Assembly (NCBI RefSeq): GCF_026212465.1
Contig: NC_080048.1
Location: 28,121,391-28,185,390 of the forward strand
Reading direction: 5' to 3'
DNA: 64,000 nucleotides
Source of the DNA: Amaranthus tricolor
Taxonomy: Eukaryota; Streptophyta; Magnoliopsida; Caryophyllales; Amaranthaceae
Under the pieces are notes generated by a model, which made no database searches, had not been told where the DNA came from, and was given only the letters and a program-made list of their open reading frames with translations. The translations under genes were made by a program, and so were the position numbers. Within the stretch, counting starts at the first letter, position 1. Each line of letters opens with the position of its first letter. Positions 26,371 through 38,814 of the stretch are shown one piece after another.

Positions 26371-29300
26371 ATGGATGCTCTCACCACTACCAGTAAGAAA
26401 AGAAAAGGGCGAGGTCCTACAAAAAACCTCAAAGTCACAGAACCCATACATTTGGAATACAATGCATTGGGTCAACCCTGCGGAAAATGGCGTAGGCAAT
26501 ATGGAAAACAAGTGGGTCTATGTATCCGCAAGTTTTCCATATTGCACGCATAAAACGAGGTTCCAGAGGGTTTGAAGAACTCTCTATGGCATGATACTGT
26601 TGTAAGCAACTTTACTATTTTTACTCATTTATTTTCATTTTAAAATTAATTTGATTGATAGTAATAAATATAAATTTTTTTTGTAGAATCTTTTCCACAT
26701 CGAGAGCGATGAGGACAAGAAGAATGTGTTTCTTTCACCTGTTGCTGAAAGTTTCAGAGATTTCAAATCCAAGCTAGTAACTGGCTGGATTACGAAGAGC
26801 CGTGCTCGTACGACCAAAAAGGTCAAAACTTGGAAACGAAGGTGGAGAGCAAGCACCTTCGAAGATGCCCTACGAAATATGGGGTCACATATCGAAGAGG
26901 GATTGGGAAGCCTTTGTTGCCAAAAGAACAACTCCCATAGAAGTTGTAAGTATTTCATATTATATTATAGTTTACCAATTTGAATTTACTTCTTTTGCTT
27001 AAGTCATTAAACTAATACATGACATTCGATTTCTATTGATTAATTAGGAAAAGCGTGGTAAAGCTTCTAATTCTGCAAGCAAAAGGAAGTTTTACCATCG
27101 CTTAGGCCAGAAAACGTACGATGAGGTCCGAAAAGAGTGGGTGGATGCGGGTTTATACCCCAATCAAAGTTCATCCACGCCCTCATCTACGACTACCTCC
27201 GAATCCGTAAATACTCTTGCTGGAGATCGGGTGCGTGATTGGTATTGCGGGCTTCATTCCCGAGATGCAAGTGGTAAATTTACCATTAATGATCCGAGAA
27301 CGAAGAAGGTTGTTGATGTTGTGGTGAGTTTTGAAATTATTAAGTATATTCTTCATTTGTTTTATATTCTTTGGCTTTGATGTACTTATACTAATTGCTA
27401 TATATGTCACTTTTTATTTGAACAGATGGGCTGGAAGGAAAAAGAAGCTATGGGGGAGTTCACCCCAAGAGGCAATGTTGACGCATTGCATATGGTCTTA
27501 GGGAAAGACCACAGTGGGTGGGTAGTCGGAAAAGAAGGCATCTGCGTGGGGTTACAGAAGGCATTTGGCAAAGAGTGTGTTGCTACTCAATCCCAAACGG
27601 CACTGCGGGAAGAAGCAGCAACCCTCCGAGCGGAGATTACGAAGGACGTTCTCTCCAAGCTGGCCGCCGTGTTGCAGAAGATGGGAGCACCCATTGTGGA
27701 CTTGGCAAACCTGATTGTCAAGGATCAGGAAAGTCAACATGGGGATCCTAACGCTTTGGTCGAGCCAACACCCGAGCCCATTACCCCCGTAGCACCCCAG
27801 CTCATTATTAATACCCCTGAAGGGGAAAACACCACACCGGAGAACATAAACTTCGTTGCTCAAAATCCGGAGCCAACTCCGGAGCCAATGCTACAGGTAC
27901 ATAGTTTTTAAATATATAAGCACTTATTAATTAAAATTGCAACGCGTAATTAATATTTTATTATGATGCTTATTATACTAAACGACACAATTTTCAGGAG
28001 GCGACTCCTTGTTCTCTTTTGCTGCCTCAGTTAGGTGTTGCTAGTGATGGCGACTTAACTGAGGTTGCATATGGTGTGGCCCAGCCAAACAAAGAGGGCC
28101 AAACAGTGCATTCAATGCCTGTTACAAGTGGCCACATCAGTGTGGCCGTGGAGACTATTGTAAAGGGGTTTGAAGATTTCTCACTCCCAATTCCAATGCC
28201 AGCATGGAGCCTTGAGAAACTATCAGACGCCCTAGGTAGTTTCGTCACATGGCCATATGCTTGGGTCCGATTCACTAACATGGTAAGAATCATTTGTACC
28301 TTATTTATTTTTATTTTTTTAATTGCATGCTCACACTAATTTAATTGTATAAATTGAAATAGCAAAAGAGTCCAAAGAGATCTTGGAGAGAGGTCGGTTC
28401 CTCAGCAAAGGTGTCGACTCGGTCAAAGTCGATGCCAAGCACTCCAATTTTGACTGATGAGGAGCTAAAAGATCTCTCTCAAGATTGCAAATGGCTGCAT
28501 TATTGTGCATCTCGCATAAGTGAGGAGGACCTAATCATTTTGACCCTGCTGAAGGAGCAATATTGCTTTTTAGAGAGCCCGTTTGTAATTATTGGTCCTA
28601 ATGACATCGGGCAATTTTTGAGAGGAGAGATGTTGAACGTAGCTATTTTCCATGTCTACATGAGGTGATGTTCATTATCTTACAAGTTAGGCATTGTTGT
28701 TTGATTGTTTTAATGACCGAATTACTAACAAAATTCTCTTATTTGTGAGTTTAGTGCGGCTTACAAGGAGCTAAATTCTTACGAACCTCCAATAAAAATT
28801 GGATGGTTTTGTCCGGAGTCGATTTCGGGTAGTAAATGTAGAAATGATCCAGATCAGGTCAGAGCATACATTGAGACTGCTTTGACTAATTCCCTTGCAT
28901 CTAAACACACATTCATTCTGGCTCCATAGTGGGAAGAGTAAGTTTTATTATTGAAATTGAACTTATCTTTTGATTTTTAAAGTCACCTAATCTCTAATTT
29001 GTTGATTTTAAATTTGTGTTTCTAGTTTGCATTGGATACTTTTGATCATTTGTCCTTTAACGAACACTGTGCACGTCTTCGACTCATTACAAAAACCTCA
29101 AAGCCCACCTCGCAACACAAGATTCAAAGTGTTGTTGAATGCGTACGTAATATTAATTATTTTACCAATTTGATTTAATTAAGTGTTATATATATATAAA
29201 TAGTTTTACTTTTCCCATGCGTTTCAGCGCAATGAAAAGAGTGCGTGGACAAATGGGATCTACATCCAGAGCCACATTTCCAAAATGGATAGTAAGAAAG

Positions 29301-30172
29301 GTACGCAAATTCGATTTTATGCGTTTTTAAGCGTTTTTGTCAATTTCGCGCGTAAAGTAGGTCAAAATTGGTTTGTTATGCACGAAACTTCGCACACAAG
29401 ACTATTTGGCATATATTATTGTGTTGAAAATGTTAGAATTGAAAATAATAGTCATATGCTAGAAATTAGGTGTTAAGTTGCGATTTTAAGGGTTTTTAAG
29501 CGTTTTTGTCAATTTCGCGCATAAAGTAGGTCAAAATTGGTTTGTTATGCACGAAACTTGGCACACAACACTAATTGGCATACATTATTGTGTTGAAATG
29601 GTTAAAATTGAAAATAATAGTCATATGCTAGAAATTAGGTGTTAAGTTGCGATTTTAAGGGTTTTTAAGCGTTTTTGTCAATTTCTCGAGTAAAGTAGGT
29701 CAAACATGGTTTGTTTTGCACGAAACTTGGAACACAACACTATTTTGTATATATTATTGTTTAGAAGTTGTTAGAATTGAAAATCATAGTCATATTCTAG
29801 AATTTACGTGTTAAGTTGCGATTTTATGCGTTTTTAACCTTTTTTGACACTAACATCTATTTTCTCTTAGTGCTTTCAACAACCTTCTTCTTCCGTTGAC
29901 TGCGGCTACTACGCGCTGAAGTATATGGACGATATTATAAATTCCGTGGAGGACTTTGGAGTCGAAAATATAGATGCCGTAAGTATTTGTTACATTATTA
30001 ATTAAATATATTATTGGTAAAATCTAATGTTTATTTCTATATTAATCTTTTATTTTAATATTATATATAGGTTTTAAACGACATTCCGAGGGAAACACGC
30101 CCTTTGAGAAGTGAAGAGATACGCGAATTAAAAGACAAGATTGCCGCGTATCTTGCTAATATTTGTCCTTGA
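26371..30172 (+). pseudogene. Second CACTA gene: plant transposase-like protein with C-terminal Ulp1 (C48) protease domain
   Basis: Multi-exon gene. Recognisable exons: 26371-26599, 26688-26945, 27049-27322, 27426-27894, 27998-28279, 28362-28664, 28756-28938, 29026-29147, 29228-29300, 29871-29979 and 30071-30172. The N-terminal part (KKRKGRGPTKNL, WEAFVAKRTTP, YDEVRKEWVDAGL) is typical of second ORFs of CACTA elements. The C-terminus is a Ulp1-type cysteine protease: His and Asp in LHWILLIICP and VHVFDSL, Gln and Cys in QQPSSSVDCGYYALKY, all present. Ulp1 enzymes cut SUMO from proteins; a role in transposition is not established. Lesions: a TAA after SILHA near 26551, a frameshift near 26815-26850, and a TAG after ILAP near 28928. 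Several splice sites are my inference. Confidence 0.8.
29308..29872. repeat. Tandem repeat of about 172 bp, just over three copies, inside a CACTA intron
   Basis: Units start GCGATTTTAAGGGTTTTTAAGCG and contain GTAGGTCAAAATTGGTTTGTTATGC and TATTGTGTTGAAA. Starts are near 29308, 29480, 29651 and 29818. The repeat fills the intron between the Ulp1 His/Asp exons and the Cys exon. A diverged single copy of its central part lies at about 26050-26160, in the spacer between the two CACTA genes. Confidence 0.85.
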
Positions 30173-30209
30173 TAAATTGTAATTAGTATAGATTATTTTT
30201 TATACTTCA

Positions 30210-30375
<166 letters not shown>

Positions 30376-30529
30376 GTACATAATATTATATTATATATAC
30401 GAGTGAGAGTTTATTATTACAAAGAGATTAATGTTGATTATCTGTGATTATCATTGGATTAATCACTGTTATTACATTGTATTATTATTGCATTATTATA
30501 AGGATAAAACGGAAAAAGAAAAAAAAAAA

Positions 30530-30740
30530 AGAGAGTTATTTGCTGCGGTTTTGCCCCTGACCGCAGCAAATAACCCTACTTATTTGCTGCGGTTTTTGCC
30601 CATGACCGCAACAAATAATGCCCTTATTTGCTGCGGTTTTGAACCGCAACATTTAAAGTAGGACATTTGCTGCTGTCAGTATTGCTGGGGGCCATAACCG
30701 CAGCAAATAATGGCAAAAAAACCGCAGCTAATGAGGTTTT
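30530..30740. repeat. Right subterminal repeats of the CACTA element
   Basis: Mirror of the left set: repeated TTATTTGCTGCGGTTTT and GACCGCAGCAAATAA hairpins, several of about 50 bases, ending near the right terminus. Confidence 0.85.
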
Positions 30741-30754
30741 TTCCACTAGTGGCC

Positions 30755-31603
30755 CTAGTGTAATTAATGCTTTTCTTTATTGCTTTTATATACATTTCAA
30801 GCTTTGTATTTTGGATTTAAGTCTTTCATTTAAGCTTTTTGTATATGTAAGTTTCATTTCTCTTTTATGCTTATTGTCATTTAATGCTTTCATTTATGGT
30901 TGTTTGATTTCATTGCTTTCTTTATTGCTCTTGCTTCATTCATTACTTTGTAGAGTAGTTCTTGGTTTCATTTATTGTTCTCTCTATTGATTTCTTGTTA
31001 TTTTCATTTAAGTTCGTCATGCTTTCATTAATGGTTTTCTTTATTGCTTTTCCTCTTGTCATTTCTAGTATGTGTGAGTAGTTTTCTTAGGGGTTTTTGT
31101 TTGGTGAAACCTTAGGATTGGTTTTATTCTTCTTGTGTTAAGTTAATGTTTGAGATTATTGATGATTAGTTGATTGATATTCGATGTGAATCTTGTGCTG
31201 CCACTCTTTAGGAGACATGGGGCGATTATAGGTTTTTCGCAAGATTTATAGGGTCACAAACTTTCTCGCATCATCTAGAGTGTCTTGATTGATTGTTGTA
31301 TGATTTCCCTTGACCTAGCTATTCATGAGTTCATATAGACCTTTCTAGGGTGGATGCATTCCATCCCTGTTTGTCTCATATCGCTTATTATCACTTTATT
31401 TCTTGTTTTGTTGTTGCTTTTAGTAGTCTAGCTCTATCAACCCTATACCCCTTACACTCCCTGCATCAAGTATTTAGTCTTACAAGCCTTGTCTTCGTGG
31501 TTCGATCCTCTACTCCTACAATACTCGTGTAGTGCTTAGGGTGTTTACAAATATTGTTTGCATAACTTGGTTCTTAGTTAACGACGCTAAAAGTCGATTT
31601 TCA
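30755..31603 (+). repeat. Right-hand portion of the Athila-like 5' LTR
   Basis: T-rich sequence continuing from 20734 after removal of the CACTA element and one GCC copy. It ends GATTTTCA; the primer site TGGCGTTGTCAGGGAC follows from 31606. No gene is seen in it. Confidence 0.65.
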
Positions 31604-31839
31604 ATATGGCGTTGTCAGGGACAAGGCGTTATTCTTAGATTTTGTGCTTGATGTAGCTTATTTTTGCTTTCTTTTAGTTTATTGTTCAATAATCTTGCTT
31701 CTCAGTGCTTACGCTTGGTTTCTAGTGTTTTTTGCATGCACTATAGCACTCACATATCAGAGCTACAACTCGTTACTTACAATTTCGAAATTCAAAAGGT
31801 TAGAAGACGATCTCCACCTCTTGTTCGGTCATAACCATC

Positions 31840-33660
31840 CATACCCGATCCCTCTTACACCATCGATGGCTGAAAAATAACCTTTGTTTGGTCAGTTTGG
31901 GACACCTAGGTTTCAAGGGTTTCAAGGGGGTGTTGTGCTACCCGTAGCCCCAGCTCCATTCCAAATTCACCCCCAATTCACGTAAATGGTGAAGGAGACC
32001 TCATCATGTCTTCTCCAACACTTAGAAGCATTCTCAAATATCTAGTTTGTGTGCTCATTCCTCCATGCCCCAACAGTCCAGACTATGTTCAGATGCACCT
32101 TTTTCATGTGAGTCTAGCCAGAAACGGCAAAGATTGGTATAAGTGCTTAGAGCCCAACTCCATCACTACTTGGGCTCAGTTGAAGACGCTTTTCTAGAAA
32201 GGTTCTATCTTACTGTTCAGACATAGGATTGGCGCAAGAAAAACGCGTCATTTACTCAAGAGGATAATGAGAACCTCAGTGACGCTTGGAGTAGAATTAA
32301 AAGAATGATCAGAGCTTGCCACCATTATGAGTATGGGGAGAATCATCTCAACACCTTTTTCTACGATGGGCTCAATGACTCCACCAAAGCACTTTTAGAT
32401 TCGACGGTTGGTGGACAACTCTCCAAAGTCCCATGCAATCAAGTAAAGGTCAAGATTGAAGAGGTGGGCCAAAAATAGCTCTTGGGATAGAGCGAGGAGT
32501 AGTAGACTGCCTAGAGGAATGATTGACACGGGCAACTTGGACTCTATCAGGGAAAAAATTGAAGCAATTATGGATAAAAAGTAATCTAAGTTCAAGTTGG
32601 TTCAAGGTAGTTCCAACGTATCTGCTGCGTATGAAGCCAAATCATTCTCATGCAGAATCTGCGGGGGCACTAATCACGATACATCCTAATGTAGGGGTTC
32701 CAATTCTGAATAGCGGTTGTGAATTATGAGGGGTGCAACCAAGAAAAGGCCCCGGTCATGAATTATGATGGAAATGGTTATAATCCCGAATGTGTGGCGG
32801 CCGTGGGTTATGGTGGCCAAGAACAAGAGTGTACTCATCAAGCTTCATATAACAACCAACCCTCTAGACCTCCCTTCAATGCCAACCCTAGCCAAGGAAA
32901 CTTCATCCAAGGTTACAACTCTAACAATTATGTACCCTATAGCAATCAAGCCGGTGGAAGCTTCCCTAACTCTAATGGGAATAGGCCAAATATCCAAGTG
33001 CCACGACCTAACCCCAACTTTCCATATCCTCCAGCACAACCACCACCCAACCTTGCTCTAACCAATGATTACCTTTCTACTCAAGTAAGCTCTCTTGCTA
33101 AACAAAACCAAACCCTATCCTGAATCAATCAAACCTTGATTACTCAAATGCAAAAACTTCATGCTGAACAGAAGATGTTTGAGTCTCAACTTGCTCAGTT
33201 GGCCCATCCACCTCCACCATCATTATTTCCATCCAACCCTCAACCAAACCCATCCACCCACTTCAATCGCCTAACACCCCAAACTCTAACCCTCACCATC
33301 ATACAAGGCAATCTTCCTTAGATCGGAGAATTCATACTCCACTCTAGTTGTGGCTCCAAGGGATTATTTTGGGGAAGGTTCTTCAAAGGGGAATGGTCTT
33401 TAATTGAATATTTAGCATGGGGGTGACCTTGAGAGGGAAGAAAAAAGGGGAGTTTTTAAAGAAGAAGATACGATGTTGAAGAAGAGAAGAAAGATGAAAG
33501 TGAAGAAGGAAAAGAGAAGAAATCATTGGATGAAGAAGAGAGATGGAATAAGATACAAGAGAAAAGGAAACTTGAGCACCTACATGCCCCACTGCTACCT
33601 TTTTCATACAAAGCAGTGGAAAAACAATTGGAAGATAAGTTCCTTAAATTCCTTGAGATA
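31840..33660 (+). pseudogene. Athila-like gypsy gag, heavily broken
   Basis: The text changes frame repeatedly but keeps the retrotransposon gag order. A capsid-like part (WYKCLEPNSITTWAQLKTLF near 32135, NENLSDAWSRIKRMIRACHH near 32268, FYDGLNDSTKALLD near 32355) is followed by a CX2CX4HX4C zinc knuckle (CRICGGTNHD near 32655) with a TAA just before its last Cys. A Pro/Asn-rich tail follows, then a charged segment ending AVEKQLEDKFLKFLEI near 33655. Gag forms the particle that packages element RNA. No protease or pol follows, so the element is 3'-truncated or the remainder is unrecognisable. Confidence 0.8.
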
Positions 33661-33665
33661 AACTC

Positions 33666-35182
33666 ATATACAAATACTACAATATATAATAATTTAAATT
33701 AAAATAATTAAACATTTGAACTAAGTGATATTTTAGAAATTGACATGTCATGAACGACCTTTTTATTATTATTGTTCTTGGTGTTATTGTTGTGATCTTG
33801 TTGATGAATGATGAAATCAAATTACCCCAATAGGAGTTAATGGTTTATCTTCTTCGTCATCAATTTCAAGTGATTCTTCCATTTTATTTGCATAATCTTC
33901 TAATTCATGATCATGTCCTTCTTGGTAATTTGTCTTATAGTCGTTACTAACTAACAATGATGTTGATCTCGCTAGAGTAGAAGTAATCTTTCATTTAGAA
34001 CTTGATCATCCTAATGATTTTTCCATCTTACTAACTATCATAATGATTTTCAAGAAGGAAGATATATTCGTATGTCACAAACTCACAATTAAAGATATAA
34101 GAGAATAATTATAGATTTCTTTAAATGAATCATAATAACTAGTGTCAAGCATGTGCAATTAATGTGATTTTTGACTTTTCATATACATAGAAATTTAATT
34201 ATTTTGATAATTTTTTCTTAGGATAATTAATAATCATGCAAATAAAAAAATTTAATAATTATATTAAAAAAATCCACATAGTCAATTAAAACAGGTATTA
34301 AATTAAATCTTGTAAAGTAAGTTATTGATAAATCACCTCAAAATACTACAATACAAATTTAATATATAAAAAGTTATTACATTTTATATGAACTCCACAT
34401 AAATTACACATTTGAAGATGACAACATCTAATTCCTACGTAAAATAAATAACAAACAACTAATCTAGTTAGTAAATGATCATGATATTAATGCATAAAAT
34501 TTTACAATAATATGTAGTTTAAATCAACTTAAATAAACATCAACGGAATAACTTCGTTATTATTAATAGTTGTTACGTTCAAGTAATATATATGCAATTT
34601 GGATCAAGTCAAAACTTATTGTACGTCATTTAAATCGAATCTAAAGATCAAGTGAAAAATTTGGAAAAAACATTACCTCAAAGATAAAACATTGGAATGA
34701 ATATTTCTTGAAATGGATTATATATCGATTATGTGCCTTTTCCCACAAGTATATATCGAGAATACCATCACATTCAAATTAATCTTGTTAGTAAACGATC
34801 ATGATATCACATACAATGAGTGCATCATTTTGTTAATAAAAGATTTGTATTTGGTTGACAATTAAGTTATTGTTCATGGGGTAATTTAGTATAAATATTA
34901 ATACTTATACATTTTTACCTTTTGCAGATGTAAATACATTGTGGCAGAAATTTTGTTCATATCCTTGAATCACATTGAAAATATTTTTAAGAAATGAAAA
35001 AATAATATGATTAAAATAACAAAATGAACATGCAAGTAGTAGTAATTAAAAAAATACTTATAACTTGATTGGTAATATAAATTGTAAATTTATTCTACAT
35101 GAATCAATTAATAGTTTTTAAAATAAAACAAATGTACATGTAGTCAAAAGATTTTTAATCAAATAGAAAAGATTTTTAATCA

Positions 35183-35250
<68 letters not shown>

Positions 35251-35268
35251 CATTATTATTATTATTTA

Positions 35269-35316
<48 letters not shown>

Positions 35317-35692
35317 AAGTAATTTTATATTATTAACATTATTATTATTTTGTTATTATTAATTTAAATATTTTATAATTATATATTGTTATTATTATTA
35401 TTATTATTTTTTAATATTAATATGTTTTATTATTATTCCAATTATTTAAATTTATTTTTTGTATTGTTATTATTTTAATATTAATTATTAAAGTATATTA
35501 TAATTTTTAATTAATATTAATTTGTATTACTATTATTTTAATACTAATTATTAAAGTAAATTATAATTTTTATTTATTATTAATTATTAAAGTAAATTAT
35601 AATTTTTATTTAATATTTTTATTATTAATGTTTGTATGTATAGTTTTTTAATAACCTAATATATGGTTTATTTCATATTTCAAATTCGCAGG
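33666..35692. other. AT-rich stretch without genes; ATT repeats at right
   Basis: No reading frame of note. From about 35178 to 35316 there is a near-pure (ATT)n tract, and AT-rich degenerate triplets continue to about 35640. It leads into the first recognisable MULE exon at 35693. Confidence 0.6.
35178..35316. repeat. (ATT)n trinucleotide repeat
   Basis: About 140 bases of ATT units with two short interruptions. It is the reverse complement of the AAT tract at 41829-42300, on the other side of the MULE-OTU/PMD pair. Confidence 0.95.
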
Positions 35693-38395
35693 ACTTTGAA
35701 AACTTAAAAGACAATGTAGATTACTCTGGTAGATTTGTTATGGATAGGGAATTTAATTCCATAGATGAATTACATAATTGGGCCGATGAGATAGCAATAA
35801 CAATAGGTTTTCAATTTACACGTGTTTCTTATAAACAAAAAAAGGACGTTCTAGAGTTAGTTTGTATTTAAGATGTCATCGCTATGGTAATACAAGGGAT
35901 GATTTGCATTATCTAGATAATGCTGCCCGACCTGGTTCTAAAAGTAGAACTTGTCGGTGTAAATTTATGGTTGTAAAAAGTAGTCGTAAACTAGGAGAAA
36001 GACCTTGGACGGTGAGGGTGTGTCCTGGAGAAAAAGGTAGACATAATCATGGATTTTTAGTGTATAGAGAAGGTCATGTAAGGGCAAATAGGATGAATGT
36101 AGATATTCGGGAGCACATACGACAACTTAGTGCAAACGGCATGCAACCTGCCTTTATCATGACTTGAATTAGAGATAATTTTACTGGTTTTTTTTACTAG
36201 TATGAATCAGATTTATAATGTTAGCCAATCAATAAGGAGAGAAGAGATGGAGGGTAGGACTCTCCTTCAACACTGTCTTTATATGGCCACAGAGCTTAAT
36301 TACGTGGTCTGGACAAACTTAGATAGTGAAGGGGGATTGAGCAGATGATTAGTTGCAAATCCTACCTCTATCCAAATGATATGTATGTGCCCGTATGTTT
36401 TGTTGATAGATATAACATACAAAACAAACAAACAAAAGTAGCCACTGTGTGAAGTAATAGGAATGACGCCAACCAATCACAACTTCTTGATTGCGTTCTG
36501 TTTGATGCGAGATAAGGCAGTTGTGTCATATTCGTGGGTGTTACACGAATTGAGAGATATTTTAGGCACAGCTCAGACTCCTAGTGTCATCGTCACTGAT
36601 CGAGATGAGAGTTTATCTGCAGCTATTCGTGATGTCTTCCCAGGTAAAAAAGTTTTGTTGATTAATTATTGTCGTTCTCTTTATTGAATATGTTTTAATT
36701 ACATTCAATGTTGTGTTTAATGTAGATGTGCGGCATTTGTTATGCATTTGGCGTATTGCAAACGACGTTGAGAACATGGTGGACAAGTTGTGTGGTAGGA
36801 AAAGAAATCAACAAGGGCAGATATTCAGGAAAAGTATATGGAACCCCTTGGTTGAAAGTTCTACAATCGACGAATTTGAACAGAGATGGCAATTGATGGT
36901 CACTACCTGGTCGGTTAGGAACAAAAAGGTCGTTCGATATTTGGCTGGAACATGGATTCCACTTAGAGATAAATTTGAGCCTGCATGGACGAATGACTGT
37001 TTACACATGGGTAACCAGACTACCAGCAGAGTCAAAAGCCAACACTCGTCTTTCAAGTATTATCTTGGTAGCGGTAATAGCTCATTTGATACCCTGTTTA
37101 AAAGGGCACACGCACAGATTACAAACCAGCAAGCTAGGATCCGACAAGCGCTATAGGAATCCATGAATTTTGTATCAAGGTCAATGCGACATAATTTCTT
37201 TAGACCTTTATATCACCATGTATCTATTTTTGCCTTGGAGCAGTTGCGGCTTGAGCATAACCGTATGTTTGATTTGAGTGATTATGTACTTAACAAATGC
37301 AGTTGTGTATGGATTTCCGTGTGCTTGTAATTTATATATGTCGATCAGTTCACAAGGTGCGTTGTACGTGGATGACATTCATCCATTCTGGAGTACTTTG
37401 AAGTACACAGAGGTAATAGATGACACCAACGAAGAAGTACGGCACGCAAACGCCGATGACAAAGAGTACTTTCAATCGTTGGTCGATGATGTCTTAAAAG
37501 CTGATGCTGCAGTTCTACGACGATTGTCTCAGGTACTTGAAGATGAATTACACCCTGATGCAGCCCATATACCTGAGCCTTACGCAAGTCCACCTAGAAA
37601 GGGAAGACCAACCACAAGCAAAACCCTTAGAAGAAATAAAAGTTCATTTGAATATAGTAGATCATCTTCATCTCATGGTCGAGGGTCTAGTTCTTCATCC
37701 CGCGGGAGATCCAGTGGTAGATCTAGTGGTTGGGAAACACAAGCCTCAGTTGGAATTAAGTTGAGTTTCAACTTATCCGGTACATGACTTTCCTTTCCGT
37801 TATTTAAATTAGTTTGTTACAGTTTAATCTTACTAACCTTATTTCAATAATAGTAGATGATCCATGAGGTCGTGATTTATCACTGTTTCCATGGCCCATT
37901 CACATCCTGCACATTCTCCCTCTATTCTTGTTTGATTGGATTGATGTCATAGGTGATGGTAACTGTGGATTTAGAGCTATTGCCGCCACAGAGTTGGGAG
38001 GCGAGGAGGCATGGCCTCTTTTAAGACGTGCAATGTGTATGGAAATGCAAATGAATAGAAAGCAAGACCTACGTTTGTATCTATCGGAGCAGACGTTAAA
38101 CAATGCTATATTCAGAATTGGTTCACACAGCAATGGACCTGTTCCTTATATTCACTGGATGGATGCACCGACGGCATTGTACTCTGCAGCAACGTTTCTT
38201 GACATTACAAATGCTTATTATGGTTCTGCTGACGGTAATCCTATGTACAACTGTTTGGTTCTTCCGTTAAGGAAAGCAGCGGGTGTGCATAGTGTAAATA
38301 AAGTTATACATATATGTTGGGTGAATAAAAATCATTTTGAGCAACTATTAACGAACGATGATTCATCTCTTCTGCCGCTAGTCCATCAATCATGA
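35693..38395 (+). pseudogene. MULE-type transposase (FAR1-related) followed by an OTU cysteine protease domain
   Basis: Exon 35693 begins after TTTCAAATTCGCAG. A FAR1-like DNA-binding region follows (FNSIDELHNWADEIA, a one-base frameshift in an A-run near 35842, then YLRCHRYG and GRHNHGFLVYREGHV). The MULE transposase core holds two of the expected Asp residues (VLLIDITYKTN near 36400, VIVTDRDESLSAA near 36590) and then LCIWRIANDVE. A TGA at 36165 and further stops near 36340 and 37155 break it. A Ser/Arg-rich linker leads to an OTU domain at 37930-38395: Asp-Gly-Asn-Cys in VIGDGNCGFRAIA and the His in WVNKNHFEQL are intact. OTU enzymes cleave ubiquitin chains. Gene boundaries between the MULE and OTU parts are uncertain: it could be one fusion or two adjacent genes. 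Confidence 0.8.
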
Positions 38396-38814
38396 AGAGA
38401 AGCAGTTGACAATTTTTCCAGACATATAGAAACACATTTTAGTAGCAGGATTTTGCTTTGGAATAGACTATACGGGCCAAAAGCACCACAACGTAATAAC
38501 ACCGCTAAAGATGCTGTAAATTTAGATAGTCCATGGTGTAACACAATGTGTAAATCATTATTTAGTTTAACTGTAAAAATATAGATGGGATTCAATTGTA
38601 GATAGTCCATAGTTATATTATTGTGTGCATCATTATTTAGTTTAACTACACATGTAGATGTGATTCAGTTTGTAGATGAAATTCAATATGTATAGTAATG
38701 ATATATATTAATAAAAGCATTGATGTAAACATGAATTAAATATAATGTAAAAGGCATTGACGTAAATAAATAAAAGCATTAATGTAAATTAGTTTAACTA
38801 CAGTCTATGAAGGG
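38396..38814. repeat. Short spacer between convergent genes with an imperfect tandem duplication
   Basis: About 85 bases containing ATCATTATTTAGTTTAACT and TAGATG-GGATTCAATTGTAGAT are repeated at about 38550-38600 and 38625-38685. This is the shared 3' region of the MULE-OTU and PMD genes; no separate gene is seen. Confidence 0.55.
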
